In this document: in pieces, positions 21,411 through 31,752 of the stretch | Layout of the letters: every line of letters starts with the position of its first letter | Position numbering within the stretch: position 1 is the first letter of the stretch | Translations under genes and position numbers: made by a program | DNA from: Fragilaria crotonensis | Taxonomy: Eukaryota > Bacillariophyta > Fragilariophyceae > Fragilariales > Fragilariaceae | Direction of reading: 5' to 3' | NCBI GenBank assembly: GCA_022925895.1 | Contig: JAKSYS010000228.1 | Location: 1-64,000 of the forward strand | DNA length: 64,000 nt | The notes under the pieces: generated by a model | What the model saw: only the letters and a program-made list of their open reading frames with translations | What the model was told of the DNA's origin: nothing | The model's database searches: none

Positions 21411-24400
21411 ATGATACGATCATTGTGGCTACTACTCTTCTTGTTGTTATCTATATTCTCCTCACAAGCGTCACAGTTTCCGCCACGTGGAGGAGCATGG
21501 TTTGGGCGTCGAGGAGGCAACGGTGGCAAGAAAGTTGTGGAGCCAACGACAGTCGATAAGAAACACTCCAAAGCTTCGAAAACGCGTAGCACTGATGTCA
21601 AAGGCTCGTCGTCACCGAGCAACTCAAAGAAGCAGCGTAAAATTAAGAAGAAGGTGCGAAAACATAGGAAGGGATCGAGTACCTTACCAGGCGTTGGCTC
21701 CAAGACTGGAAACGTCAACGTCGAAAATGAACAAGATCGCCGAAAGATTCGAAGTGAGGAACCGCACCAACGAAAGCGCGTCAAGGGCGAGTCCACTAAG
21801 CGCAACGATAAAAGCAAAGGCAGCACACAGCCAGTGCGGAAACGTGTTCGAAAGATCAAGAAGAAAACGAAGCACCGCACATTGGCTAGACGCGATGACG
21901 AGACAGCTTTCGAGATCCAGTCCATGTCCGTCCAAAACGTTGACGAGGTAGTAACGCAAAGACCTTTATCAAAGAATCACAGAAAGAAAGTTAAGAAGAG
22001 AGCAATTCCAAAGAATGCTGTCGAGAGTTTTCATTATGATAAAGATGCTGCGCCAGGGCCACATCGTGAGGTAACTCAGGACCGAACGCTTCGACATACG
22101 AAGCGCACAAAGAAACGAAAAAGGCGAACAGGCACCGCGGTGAAGGCATCGATTCCTGTCACAGTCACTTCTGTGGAGCCAGATTTACCGTTAAAGAAAC
22201 ACAAGAAACGGAGAAAACGACATACTTCAAACGTTAAAGGTGCGTCGGAGAACACGCTACCTGTGGACGCAGGTGTCGAAAACGTTCGCGAGGATTCTTT
22301 AAAGCTCAAGAAGAAGAGGAAGAAAGTGAAGAAAAAACCTACATTGTTGGAAGTTCCACCTGTCGAAGGCGGTCTTGCCCGTGCAACCTTTGAGAAACCT
22401 TTGGGCGACCAGCTGATTGATACGATTCCTCTGCCGATATCTTCGGAACCAGCCAACGATGCCGCGGCTGATAGTTTCGAACCAAACCAGCATGAACTGG
22501 AATCTGGTGTGTCACAAAAGATTGAATTTATTTCAAACAATCCCAATGATGAGATCGGTGCCCGAGTCGATGTCGCTGCACGTGACCAATCCGAGCTCAC
22601 GGCGATGGAGGCCAATATTCCCTTCTTTGGACACGGCGCAGAGAAAGACCAAACGGAGCAGGAGGACATTGACGAGCCGGACTCAGCACCTCGAGAAGAA
22701 GCAGAGGAGCATGATGGGCATGGCTTGTTAGGTAAGATCGCTGAATTTACCCCAGTTTTTCAAGACAGACAAAACGAAACAGGTCAAGTCAACCCGAAAC
22801 GTGAAGATCTTCTTGAGACGGAATCGCTGGCGCCTGAAAATCAAGGTGCCAATAATGAGCTAGAAACTGAGGATAAGACTGTGCCCGATGTCTCCCATGA
22901 ACCTGAACTGGAACCAGAGGGACACACGGACGCCGATGCAGATACTGCGACGGATAACGACGCTCTTGACGAGTTGGTCGAAGCGCTGATAGAGGGTAGA
23001 TTGGATGAATCTGGTGCAAATGATAACGATTCCAGTAAAGCATTCAGGGAAGGCGTCGAAGACGCATTGAAAGAGGAAAGCGTGGAGACAACGTCAGCGA
23101 CGAGTCTCATCGAAGAACTTGAGGAAAACGATCTCTTGCCCAGCGACACAAAACCGCCTTCGGACACCATCGTTGGAGAGGAAAAGCCCATCGAAGGAGC
23201 TATGAGTTATATCGGAGGAAAGGAGACCAACGGATACGAAGGAAGTTCCACCATAGAGGAAGACATCGCAAGGGTAGAATCTGCGCTTTATGAAGGCTCA
23301 TTACTTGAATCGCCGAGTGATGCCATCCTCGAAGCGGAGGAACAAGAAAACGCCGACAGTGGTGAACAACTTGCTCTGCAGGAAGACTTATCAAGTGAAT
23401 CGCCAAGCGACACCACCATCGCGATGGAGGAACCAGGAAGCGGCGACGATGGCGAAGATGCAGATGACCAAGTTGCATTTGGTGAAAGGGTGGACGAGGA
23501 TATGGAGGGAGACGTTTTCCAAGGAGAGCACCCTGGCACGACGGACGGCGATTTTCAAAGTGGCTCTCCAATCACTGCTGATACAGATTTGGTTGGCGAT
23601 TCCATCAGAAGCAACAACGACGAGGTTGACGACGACGTGCAAACAGCTGTCAGTGTCGACGTGGTTGTTGATGCGTCGGATGTCGAGTCAGATCCGGAGT
23701 TGATGGACGATCCGCTGGGGGAAAATCGAGCAGGAGTGCCACATGATGCAGAAGAAGTCTCCGAAAATCACGAGATTATCGAACCTGGCATCCTTGCCTC
23801 TGAGAAAATCCTGTTACCTGGAAAAATAGACGATCGTGCGGAATCCAGTGACAAGGAACGAGCCGAAAAGGGTATTGAAGCGGGTGACGAACGAGAGCAA
23901 GATGGGTTAGGGAACCAAGAAATCGATTCGCCGCGTCAAGAAGAAATGGAGAAGGCTGAAACAACTTCGAAAAATGAAGACCTTGAGGAGGACCTGGCCT
24001 CCGTTGGATCAGATGCCCAGCCAACTGACGAAGAACCTACTTGCGTGAATAATGAGCCGAACGAAAACTGCAAACTTAACAATGGCGAGGCCGGCCATCA
24101 AGTAGACCCAGACGGCGAGCTGGGCCTGTCTGCTGAACGCGACAGTGCACCGTCGAACGAAGAAGAAACAGAAGGCACTTTTACTTCTGAGGAGTCCAGT
24201 CATCTTCCATTCAATGTTGAGATGAACGTGACAGCGAAAGTAAGTGTTGTACCTTCTGTGGACAATTCCGACAACCAAATTAGCGCTTTGCAGCCACAAT
24301 TTGTGAAGACTGACGTACAGTCGATTGCTGAAAGCGAGGATGATCCAAGTGACATTACTGTTTCCATTGTGAGCTGGAATCTGGCGGAACAAGTTGTTCC

Positions 24401-25508
24401 TGAGAATGATGCTGCGTTCATTCGGAAATTCCGAAGTACGCCGAGATGTCATAAAGATGGGGAGGACGGCAGTGACATTGTCCTTATCTCCAGTCAGGAG
24501 TGTGAAAACATCAAGCCGCGCAGATCAGAGGGCCACCGTTCAAGGGAACTTCGCCGATTGATGATCAAAATGCTGGGAAAGAATTATGTACCGCTTGCGA
24601 TTCATAGTCTTGGTGGCATACAATTCGGACTATTTTGCAAGCGTTCCATCTTGAGCGATATTGAATTCGTCAGTATTGCGGATGTCACCTGTGGCATTGG
24701 CAACGTCTTTCACAACAAGGGAGCCATCGGCGCATTCCTGCAAATGAAATCTCGAAATTCATCGCGCAGCAAGAGCGGAGATGTGAAGATACGCACTGCC
24801 AAATCGGTGAAAATGCTGTTCGTGACAGCTCACTTGGCTGCTCATGTAAAGAACGTTGATTCAAGAAACATGGACTATTGGCGGATCGCAAGTGAGCTGC
24901 AGGCGCAAGCGCCTGCACGATTCTTACCGACAAAGCCGAACACGGCTCGGGATGATGAATCGACCGGTACTGGATCACACCTTATTGACTCGGTCGATCG
25001 CATCTTCTTTTGTGGTGACCTCAACTACAGAGTCGACTTGCCAAGAGAGATTACGGAGCACTCAATATTGACGATCAAGCGACTGATGAAGCTTGGTGAC
25101 GCTGAATCCTTGAAGAAAGCAGAGGAACTTCGCTCGGGTTTGTTACTGCATGACCAACTTCGGCAGGTCCTTGCACAGGGGGCTGCGTTCCCAGGCTTTG
25201 CTGAAGGCAGGATCACGTTCATGCCTACATTCAAATTTGACATGGACACTGATGACTACGATTCTTCGCACAAACAAAGAATACCTGCTTGGACAGATAG
25301 AGTACTCTTCAAGCCGTTCGGAACACGAGTGATAGAGTATACAAGTGAGGAGCATGCTCGACACTCAGACCACCGTCCTGTGCATGCTACCTTCCGCGTC
25401 AGCACTGTTGGACGGGACATAGCCACTCTACCCAAGAGAGGCTCGACGAAGAAGCGATCACGACGATCTACTGGAAGTAAACAAAACGTACCGCATGACG
25501 GAAACTGA
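21411..25508 (+). CDS. Signal-peptide inositol polyphosphate 5-phosphatase with long basic and acidic regions
   Basis: 1365 aa, one exon. 21411 is the first in-frame ATG, in a CCACC-ATG context. The C-terminal domain (about residues 985-1330) is an inositol polyphosphate 5-phosphatase: a SWNLAEQ opening, SSQEC, FCGDLNYR (about 1202), PAWTDR (about 1292) and SDHRPV (about 1319) are the metal-binding and catalytic signatures. Such enzymes remove the 5-phosphate from phosphoinositides or soluble inositol phosphates and normally face the cytosol. Here the N-terminus is a hydrophobic signal peptide (MIRSLWLLLFLLLSIFSSQA) followed by SQFPPRGG. Next come a Lys/Arg-rich region (about 35-320, many KKRKK-type clusters) and about 600 residues very rich in Asp/Glu, predicted disordered. 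The SQ-F junction resembles the diatom plastid ASAF motif; a secreted or ER-lumen fate is the alternative. The enzyme domain is sure; location and substrate are inferred. Confidence 0.9.
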   Translation: MIRSLWLLLFLLLSIFSSQASQFPPRGGAWFGRRGGNGGKKVVEPTTVDKKHSKASKTRSTDVKGSSSPSNSKKQRKIKKKVRKHRKGSSTLPGVGSKTGNVNVENEQDRRKIRSEEPHQRKRVKGESTKRNDKSKGSTQPVRKRVRKIKKKTKHRTLARRDDETAFEIQSMSVQNVDEVVTQRPLSKNHRKKVKKRAIPKNAVESFHYDKDAAPGPHREVTQDRTLRHTKRTKKRKRRTGTAVKASIPVTVTSVEPDLPLKKHKKRRKRHTSNVKGASENTLPVDAGVENVREDSLKLKKKRKKVKKKPTLLEVPPVEGGLARATFEKPLGDQLIDTIPLPISSEPANDAAADSFEPNQHELESGVSQKIEFISNNPNDEIGARVDVAARDQSELTAMEANIPFFGHGAEKDQTEQEDIDEPDSAPREEAEEHDGHGLLGKIAEFTPVFQDRQNETGQVNPKREDLLETESLAPENQGANNELETEDKTVPDVSHEPELEPEGHTDADADTATDNDALDELVEALIEGRLDESGANDNDSSKAFREGVEDALKEESVETTSATSLIEELEENDLLPSDTKPPSDTIVGEEKPIEGAMSYIGGKETNGYEGSSTIEEDIARVESALYEGSLLESPSDAILEAEEQENADSGEQLALQEDLSSESPSDTTIAMEEPGSGDDGEDADDQVAFGERVDEDMEGDVFQGEHPGTTDGDFQSGSPITADTDLVGDSIRSNNDEVDDDVQTAVSVDVVVDASDVESDPELMDDPLGENRAGVPHDAEEVSENHEIIEPGILASEKILLPGKIDDRAESSDKERAEKGIEAGDEREQDGLGNQEIDSPRQEEMEKAETTSKNEDLEEDLASVGSDAQPTDEEPTCVNNEPNENCKLNNGEAGHQVDPDGELGLSAERDSAPSNEEETEGTFTSEESSHLPFNVEMNVTAKVSVVPSVDNSDNQISALQPQFVKTDVQSIAESEDDPSDITVSIVSWNLAEQVVPENDAAFIRKFRSTPRCHKDGEDGSDIVLISSQECENIKPRRSEGHRSRELRRLMIKMLGKNYVPLAIHSLGGIQFGLFCKRSILSDIEFVSIADVTCGIGNVFHNKGAIGAFLQMKSRNSSRSKSGDVKIRTAKSVKMLFVTAHLAAHVKNVDSRNMDYWRIASELQAQAPARFLPTKPNTARDDESTGTGSHLIDSVDRIFFCGDLNYRVDLPREITEHSILTIKRLMKLGDAESLKKAEELRSGLLLHDQLRQVLAQGAAFPGFAEGRITFMPTFKFDMDTDDYDSSHKQRIPAWTDRVLFKPFGTRVIEYTSEEHARHSDHRPVHATFRVSTVGRDIATLPKRGSTKKRSRRSTGSKQNVPHDGN

Positions 25509-25640
25509 TACTTGGACACGTACCACCATTTATGATTAAGTCTGCTAGCTAAAATAAATTGCTCGAAACCAAATGGTGCAGTGCGAATTCAGTTTCTATT
25601 AAAGCAGTTATCTTCTCTCTTATCGATGAACAGGGACAGC

Positions 25641-27240
25641 CTACGCTTCAAACTTGATCAAAACAAAATCATGGAAATCATCATCGCCATCCTCGGCACC
25701 TGCACCTGCATCATCACCTGAGCCCAGAGCCTTGTCAAGAGCACTAGTAAGCTGTTGATCCTTTCCGTTGGCGATCTTGTAGAGGACAGCGGTGAAGTCA
25801 ACTGGCAAACCGTAGCGAAGAACACTCTCCACAAATACACGGATGACCTTAATGTGCATCCAGGCGACAAATGCCTCACCGTAGTGGGTCTTGCACCACC
25901 TCATTAGGCCGCTCTTCATACCATCGACTTCCACTTGGAGTTGTTCCATAGCCATGGACGATTTCGATGCCTGAGATGGATCGTACTTGAAGTCACGAAG
26001 GACAAGACGCTTGTCACGGCATACCTTAGCAAACTCCTTTTCAAAATCAATCTGAGCGCCAGGAACAAATTTATCACCTTCGAAGTAGCCCGCCTCGTAC
26101 TGGCCCTTCAAGATGGTGACAGCATACAGAATGCTATCCATATCGGAATGGACCTTTTTCAACGATCCAGGCACGACCGGGGATCCTCTTGTTTTGTGAC
26201 GATCAACAAGAGAGCCGAACTTAACTGGCTCTCCGAGCTTGCTTGGATCGCGGCTCCAGTCTGGACCACCGAATCCAGCAAGTTGGTCACCAAGAGTGTA
26301 GACAGTAGACTCGAAGTTCTCTTTCAAGGAGATGGGGATCGCAATGAAAAGAGTTTTGAGGTACTCCGTATCCTTGACATCAACATTCTGCATAATCTCC
26401 TCAGTCAAGACATCATTGAGGTCGGCAGACATCAAAGTTCCTCCTTTTTTGCGGTGAGCTTCCTGCAATGCTGCCATCTTTTCACTGTAGGAGATGCCAA
26501 GCTGCTTCAGCTCTTCGTCAATGGCAGTGACTCCTCCACAGATCAAAGCCACAAGTTCCTTCAAAGGCCGTCTGTTCGGGTACTTTGCGTAGTCCCACGC
26601 GAACTGCTGAATGTATCGCGGCGCGGGTACACCTCCGACTGTCATCTCGCCACCCTTCTTGCCCAAGAATTCCAGACCAGTCTTTTCAACCTTTCGGACA
26701 ATGGACTCAACAATGGAATCAGTCTTGGACAATTCATCACTGAGGGACTGCAGTAAGAGGTGAGAAAATAACGCTTCTTGTTTGGGGTAGGAATAGCTGC
26801 CGCCGAGATAGTCAACGTACCATGAGACTGTCCAAAGTTCCGACAGTGAGGGAAGGAACCTCGAACTTGAACATTTCTGCAAGATAATGATTTCGTGGAG
26901 TTAGTAACATCGTTCAACATGGTCGCGTAGGTGCAATCATACAAACAAGTACGCCATCGTTAAGCTGAAAATCGTGAGTCGAGATTTGGCCAGGCGAAAC
27001 TCTTGAGAGTTATATTGCTATTAATTTCGACAGCCGAAACAGTACTTTTTCCGCTCAGCAGCCGGTGTCGCCTGCACAGCAATGATTCGACGAACGGATC
27101 TTTTCCGGCGAATTTGACACAACAATGGTCTTCGTACCAGCATAAGGGGCTTCCGGACAAGCACCAGCAGATTGCAACTTGCGGTACGCCTGTTCAGGGG
27201 CACCGCCTCCATTGGAGATGGCCGTGATGAAGTAGCTCAT
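25641..27240 (-). CDS. V-type H+-ATPase subunit C, three exons
   Basis: Subunit C of the V1 sector, a peripheral-stalk protein that controls coupling of V1 to Vo on vacuole and endomembranes. Model: exon 1 27240-27138, intron 27137-26877, exon 2 26876-26821, intron 26820-26748, exon 3 26747-25641; phases agree (1, then 0) and give 421 aa. Exon 1 starts MSYFITAISNGGGAPEQAYR. Exon 2 encodes FEVPSLTVGTLDSLM, matching the family's NIPDLKVGTLDVL. Exon 3 continues SLSDELSKTDSIVE and contains the hallmark AFVAWMHIKVIRVFVESVLR followed by YGLPVDF. The tail is acidic and Ala/Gly-rich. Donors are GTACGA and GTACGT. The exon 1 donor has one other phase-compatible choice about 30 bp upstream in the gene; the chosen one best fits family spacing. 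It converges with the 5-phosphatase gene 132 bp away. Confidence 0.92.
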
Positions 27241-27757
27241 GGTTGCCGAGGTTTAGAATGGAAATCCGAAATGGATTTGTGCTTTGCGATGGTGGAATAG
27301 ACGGTGAACAGTGATTTAACGGTTATGGGAACACATCTCTCGCTGAAATAGTTTTGTCAAGGATAAGGTTATCTTTTGAAGAACTGACGTTTGGAGGTGT
27401 GTCCATCTCCCGGCCATCGGAATCCCGGCCAAAAATCAAATCTCGCCACTCTCCGTTGAACGCTAGGACTGAACCGTCTACTTTGTGTGCATCTGTGCAC
27501 GTACCACCAATGCGCTGAACAAATGTCGGTTTGCTTAACGAAAAAAATCGGCACGACAGAAATGACACGGAGTTGAACATAGGAGTAGCAGCAGGTCACT
27601 GGGACCTCGGGTATACTCCATACGTACTACCATCGTATTGTATTTGTTTCTATCGTGTTTTTGTCCTTCACAAAGTTTCCCACTGGTTTTTATTTTGGGG
27701 CTGAAAGGGCTATCCACAGCTACAGGCTGCACAACTCCGCGTAAAAACTCCTCAACA
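27241..27757. promoter_or_regulatory. Shared divergent promoter region, V-ATPase C / EF-hand protein
   Basis: 517 bp between two divergent start codons. No recognisable core promoter element was found. Open frames inside it do not look coding. Confidence 0.45.
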
Positions 27758-29521
27758 ATGATTGCCTTTCGCAACTACCGTCTTTTGGCAAGCATCTTTT
27801 TCCTTCCATCTGCCTTCGCATTGCAGTGTGGGCAGCCGTTGACGACGCCATGTTTGGGGGCCACCGACATTCGTTACAACGCCGAAGCTAGCAACGATGC
27901 GATTGATCAAGCCGAAGGTGCGTTCGTGTTCGCAACCGTCGCGGTCCCGCCAATATACAATGAATAAAATATCAACTCACAACGATTGAAATGCCTTGTG
28001 TATGCTCATGTTTATAAACTGATCCGTCCCCTCTCGCACTTTATCTGCCGTACTCCTTAGTCTGGAAGAAATTCGGGGGATACTTCGTCGGAACTGGCAA
28101 AGTACAAATTCGATTTGATGGCGCAGATGATCTTTCATCTGCGTATGACCTGACTATTTTCGTAAACAATACGATTATTGGTTCAAGATTGTACAGCCAT
28201 CGCATTGAAATTAACGATCTTGGAGATATTTTTGTTAATGACACCTTCGCAACGACAACGTATGAGAAGGATGGCAAACTCTCCTTCACGTCTCCGAGCA
28301 CGGTTGTCAAGGGGGGTCAAGATATCTTTGACGCTTATCCAGGTAAGCAGGAAGCCATTGCATCAATCTTATTCTTTGTCGTTGTATCCTATACTACGCA
28401 GTGTCTTGGACCTCCCAAGTCTCACTCTGTCGCGTTCTGCAGTGGACGAAAATTCGGCCTTCTCTACTTACCACAACGCCAATGGCGACGTTGGGTCGGA
28501 GAGTTGGTATGCCTTGGACAGTAATGCTAATAAAGCGCGCATCCTCAGTGACCAGTTCAAGGAGGTTAAAGGAGCCCTAGTTCTCTCCAAAACCTACAGT
28601 GCCTTTGAAACGCGCGTCACCGAAGAGGAGTGGATCAAGCAATCCAACGCCAAGCTGACCGAAACCTACGATCTGGCCGTCCTTTACAATTTTACCGTCA
28701 CACCTGAGGACGAACAGATCTCCTTGCCGATGGAGACAGCTTGCTTCGAAGATCCGTGCCCATTGGAGGCCGAAAACTGGTGCTCACAAGATCCAGAGTG
28801 TTCAGAATCCCCTTACCAGGAACCTAGTGCCTCCATGTTGCCCGGACCCATTGCCGGATTTGTGGTGTTGGGAGTCGCTATTCTTTTGACTGGTTTCTAC
28901 TTCCTTCACCGTTATTTGCACAAACGCCAGGCCAAGCGCTACAAAACCGTCTTTGCCAAGCGCATTGCTGAGACTATCCAAGTTAACAAGTCCATTCGTT
29001 CCATGGGCCCGGAGGAGTTGGCCGAAGAGTTCAAGAGGGTGGATCTCCAGACTCACGATGGTCTCATTACCAAGGATGACCTCTGGGAGTTTATCTCCTC
29101 TGGTAAGGCTGGTGAGATCAGCAAGGGGGATTTCAACGCATTGTTCGCTGCAATCGACGCAGATGGCGACGGACAAGTCGACTTCCTCGCATTTTGTGCC
29201 TTTATGGGACAATGGTGAGTTCCCTACTGACAGCTGGCGTATTAATGACTTACTTTTGAAGCTATGGCCACTCACTTCTAATTCTTCCCTCGCGCTTGCA
29301 GTCATGACGAGTACAGAGCGGCTCGTGCCGATAGAGCGAGCCTGGCCGATGTATCGGCCCGTCGTCTACAGGTCGCTGACACAACGGCACGCGCGTCGTT
29401 CCGACACTTGTCCATGTCCATGAATGAGGACATGGAATCGGATATGCGTGAGGCTGCGATTAGTCGCAATATGGATGACGATGAAAAAATGCTTGAAGCG
29501 CAAAGCGTTGAGGTGTCCTAG
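27758..29521 (+). CDS. Single-pass membrane protein with cytoplasmic EF-hands, four exons
   Basis: Exons 27758-27917, 28061-28342, 28443-29214 and 29302-29521 join in consistent phases (1, 1, 2) to 477 aa; the introns (143, 100, 87 bp) have GT-AG ends and the first intron carries in-frame stops. The N-terminus has a hydrophobic signal segment ending SAFALQC. An extracytoplasmic part of about 300 residues follows, with a Cys-containing stretch (CFEDPCPLEAENWC) before one membrane span (PGPIAGFVVLGVAILLTGFY). A basic juxtamembrane segment and an EF-hand pair come next; the second loop DADGDGQVDFLA keeps Asp at 1, 3, 5 and 9 but has Ala at position 12, and the first is degenerate. The ectodomain is not recognised. 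Topology suggests a calcium-responsive surface or endomembrane protein. SAFA resembles the plastid motif, but the sequence after it is acidic, which argues against a transit peptide. Confidence 0.85.
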
Positions 29522-29900
29522 TGGTCATAATGGTGTCGAAACCGAACATAAACAAATGCATGTGGTTGCATGACAACGGTCAACGAGCCGGATTGAGCTT
29601 TTGGTTCATTTGTGGAAGCTAGCTGAACACGTTGATGAACGGTCCAGTGAAGAGTGTACAAATCTATTAGAGATAATCTAGAACCAATTGAGTAGATGAG
29701 AAACATCTGCTTCTCCGCAGTATCATGTTTTAGCCACATGGTCGATTATCAGACATGGTCTCTTTGAGATGAGTCACACAATGAAACTGGACGATACAGA
29801 GTAAGCGCAGCATGTGCGCCATCCATTTCCCCCAGTACAGGTGTTGGGAACCAATCACTGATGCCGAACAACTTTTATATCAATTGGTACATGCTGGACG

Positions 29901-31025
29901 CTATCCATAAAATGCCACTCCATTGGCCTCAGTACTCGAAGTAGCGCTTGTGGAACTTCCAGCGTGTGTTCGTTGCGTTCGCCGTCGTTCAGCATCGTAT
30001 TCCTCATCATCAGTCGGCAATTCTCGACGACAGTATGGACATGAGTTGTGATGCTTGAGCCACGTCAAGGCACATGTGTCATGAAAGGTATGACCACAAG
30101 AAGGCAGTTGTACAACAGTGTGACCAACACTCATATTTTCAACACAAATGATACATTCCTTTGCGGCCTTTTGAATTAGAAGCGTGCAGCTTTGGGTGCA
30201 ATCTTGACAGCTCTTCACCAGTGCTTGTCCATCCGACTGTTTCAGCATGACGACTGGAATTCTCAAACCCAACTTGGTTGCTTCTCCCACCGAATCCTTC
30301 ATAACGTAGGGCCACGAAATGCTCGTGTTGTTCCCGATGACCACAGCGGAAGCGCCTGCTTCTTGTGCAAGCATGGCCTTGCGAACAAAAGTTATGCCGT
30401 CTCCACGTTCCATGTAGAGTATTGCACCACCTTGAACTCCTAGTTTCGTAGCGTCGCTAATCTTCGCTCCCTTCCCAGTCCTCGGTTCGGCAAGAACCAA
30501 CCCCTTGTCTTTCAAGTCGATTGGAGGCGCTGATCCAAAGTCTCCGCAAACAGCTTCATAAGATTTGTTCCCCACCCGGACTGTCGCTTGCAGCATCATG
30601 GACATGGTGGGTTGCAGTATAATCCGTGGCATGGTAGCAAGGGTCTGTTGCGCCGTCGGCCGGGAACGACTCGCTCCTTGTTGTGGGTCCATGGCTTCCG
30701 GAGGAAGTTGTTGTTGTTGTACGATAGCATTTTGTTGTGCTTCTCCCATTCTCTGTCGAATTTCAGTCACTTGCTGCCGAATGCCGGATACTCGTTCTCG
30801 CAGACCACCCAACATGATGGCAATTTCGTTATTCGACGTTGCGAGATCACGCATTAAAGTGGCAGTGTCCGGAAGAGCAAGCAAGCGGACGGAAGGTTCT
30901 GCAGCAACAGGACGAGGAAGGGAGGCAGGTCGCGACACCAGAGGATCGCCACATACAGTACAAATGCTGGCATGGTCCTGACAGGATTCATCGCAGGAGG
31001 GACACCAATCGTTGATGATTGTCAT
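29901..31025 (-). CDS. PA-domain and RING-H2 protein, probable E3 ubiquitin ligase
   Basis: 374 aa, single exon. The N-terminus has two CxxC pairs (C8/C11, C22/C25), a small zinc-ribbon-like unit. A coiled segment (about 65-105, GLRERVSGIRQQVTEIRQRM) and a Gln-rich linker follow. A protease-associated (PA) domain covers about 150-280 (ILYMERGDGITFVRKAMLAQ, then GASAVVIGNN and IPVVMLKQSDG). The RING-H2 finger is at 291-332 with C291, C294, C310, H312, H315, C318, C329, C332. PA plus RING-H2 is the plan of PA-TM-RING ligases of endosomal membranes (RNF13/RMR), but no signal peptide or membrane span is visible here, so the protein seems soluble. It converges with the EF-hand gene and diverges from the PPR gene. 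Confidence 0.85.
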   Translation of the reverse strand: MTIINDWCPSCDESCQDHASICTVCGDPLVSRPASLPRPVAAEPSVRLLALPDTATLMRDLATSNNEIAIMLGGLRERVSGIRQQVTEIRQRMGEAQQNAIVQQQQLPPEAMDPQQGASRSRPTAQQTLATMPRIILQPTMSMMLQATVRVGNKSYEAVCGDFGSAPPIDLKDKGLVLAEPRTGKGAKISDATKLGVQGGAILYMERGDGITFVRKAMLAQEAGASAVVIGNNTSISWPYVMKDSVGEATKLGLRIPVVMLKQSDGQALVKSCQDCTQSCTLLIQKAAKECIICVENMSVGHTVVQLPSCGHTFHDTCALTWLKHHNSCPYCRRELPTDDEEYDAERRRTQRTHAGSSTSATSSTEANGVAFYG

Positions 31026-31752
31026 GGTTGCTGCTCATATGTTAAACCAAGCACTTGGAACTTGGAGAATGATAAAGTAAGTGTAGGCCTATCTCACCGA
31101 CGGCTGAGTACTTCTACCAGTAGTCCAACTTTAGTCGTATTGTTTTATATCGTGAAATGATGATCACAAGTGGATCACCAAAAATCGATTGACCAGAAAG
31201 CGAGGGAAGGAAATGTATAAGAAGCACAGCCGAGCGAAAAGGAAAGGTACGAGTCACCAGGAAATCAATGGATGATTAATAAAACTATCGACAGATTCTC
31301 ATACAAACAAAGCCTGCTAGTACAACAGTACAACTGTAGCAAGCACTCGGGACTCGGGACTGGCGCACTCCCGAGTCCCGAGTACAAGTACGCATCCACT
31401 TCCATACTTCTTTGACGCACCAATTATCTATGGCGAAATACGTGTGTGTCGTGTGTCTTGAGATAAATGAACTTCCGAATGTCCATGTTCATCTCATCAC
31501 CATCACACGTCGGGTTTCTTCATCTAGTGGTGCGAGGAACATAGCTTATCCGAGACAACCAATCAACAAACACAGCAATCGTGTAGCAATTCCTTGCTCC
31601 GACTGCACTACTCTGGACTCTGGAGTGGAGGAGTACTCCGGCGTACCAGAACCGCCTGTCACAGCACTTGCACCCTGACCAACAACTCGTCGAACAACTA
31701 ACGAATATCCTGGCACAGAACTGCCATTGAGTACGATCGTCCAACCCTGATC
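31026..31752. promoter_or_regulatory. Divergent intergenic region, RING / PPR genes
   Basis: 727 bp between divergent start codons, so it should hold both promoters. It includes a self-complementary run ACTCGGGACTCGGGACT...GAGTCCCGAGT at about 31345-31382 that could form a hairpin. No gene was seen. Confidence 0.45.

Noticed and set aside
26748-26882. Continuous V-ATPase C frame reading upstream from exon 3
   Set aside because: This part runs through an intron and exon 2 in the wrong frame; the spliced model recovers the family sequence FEVPSLTVGTLDSLM.
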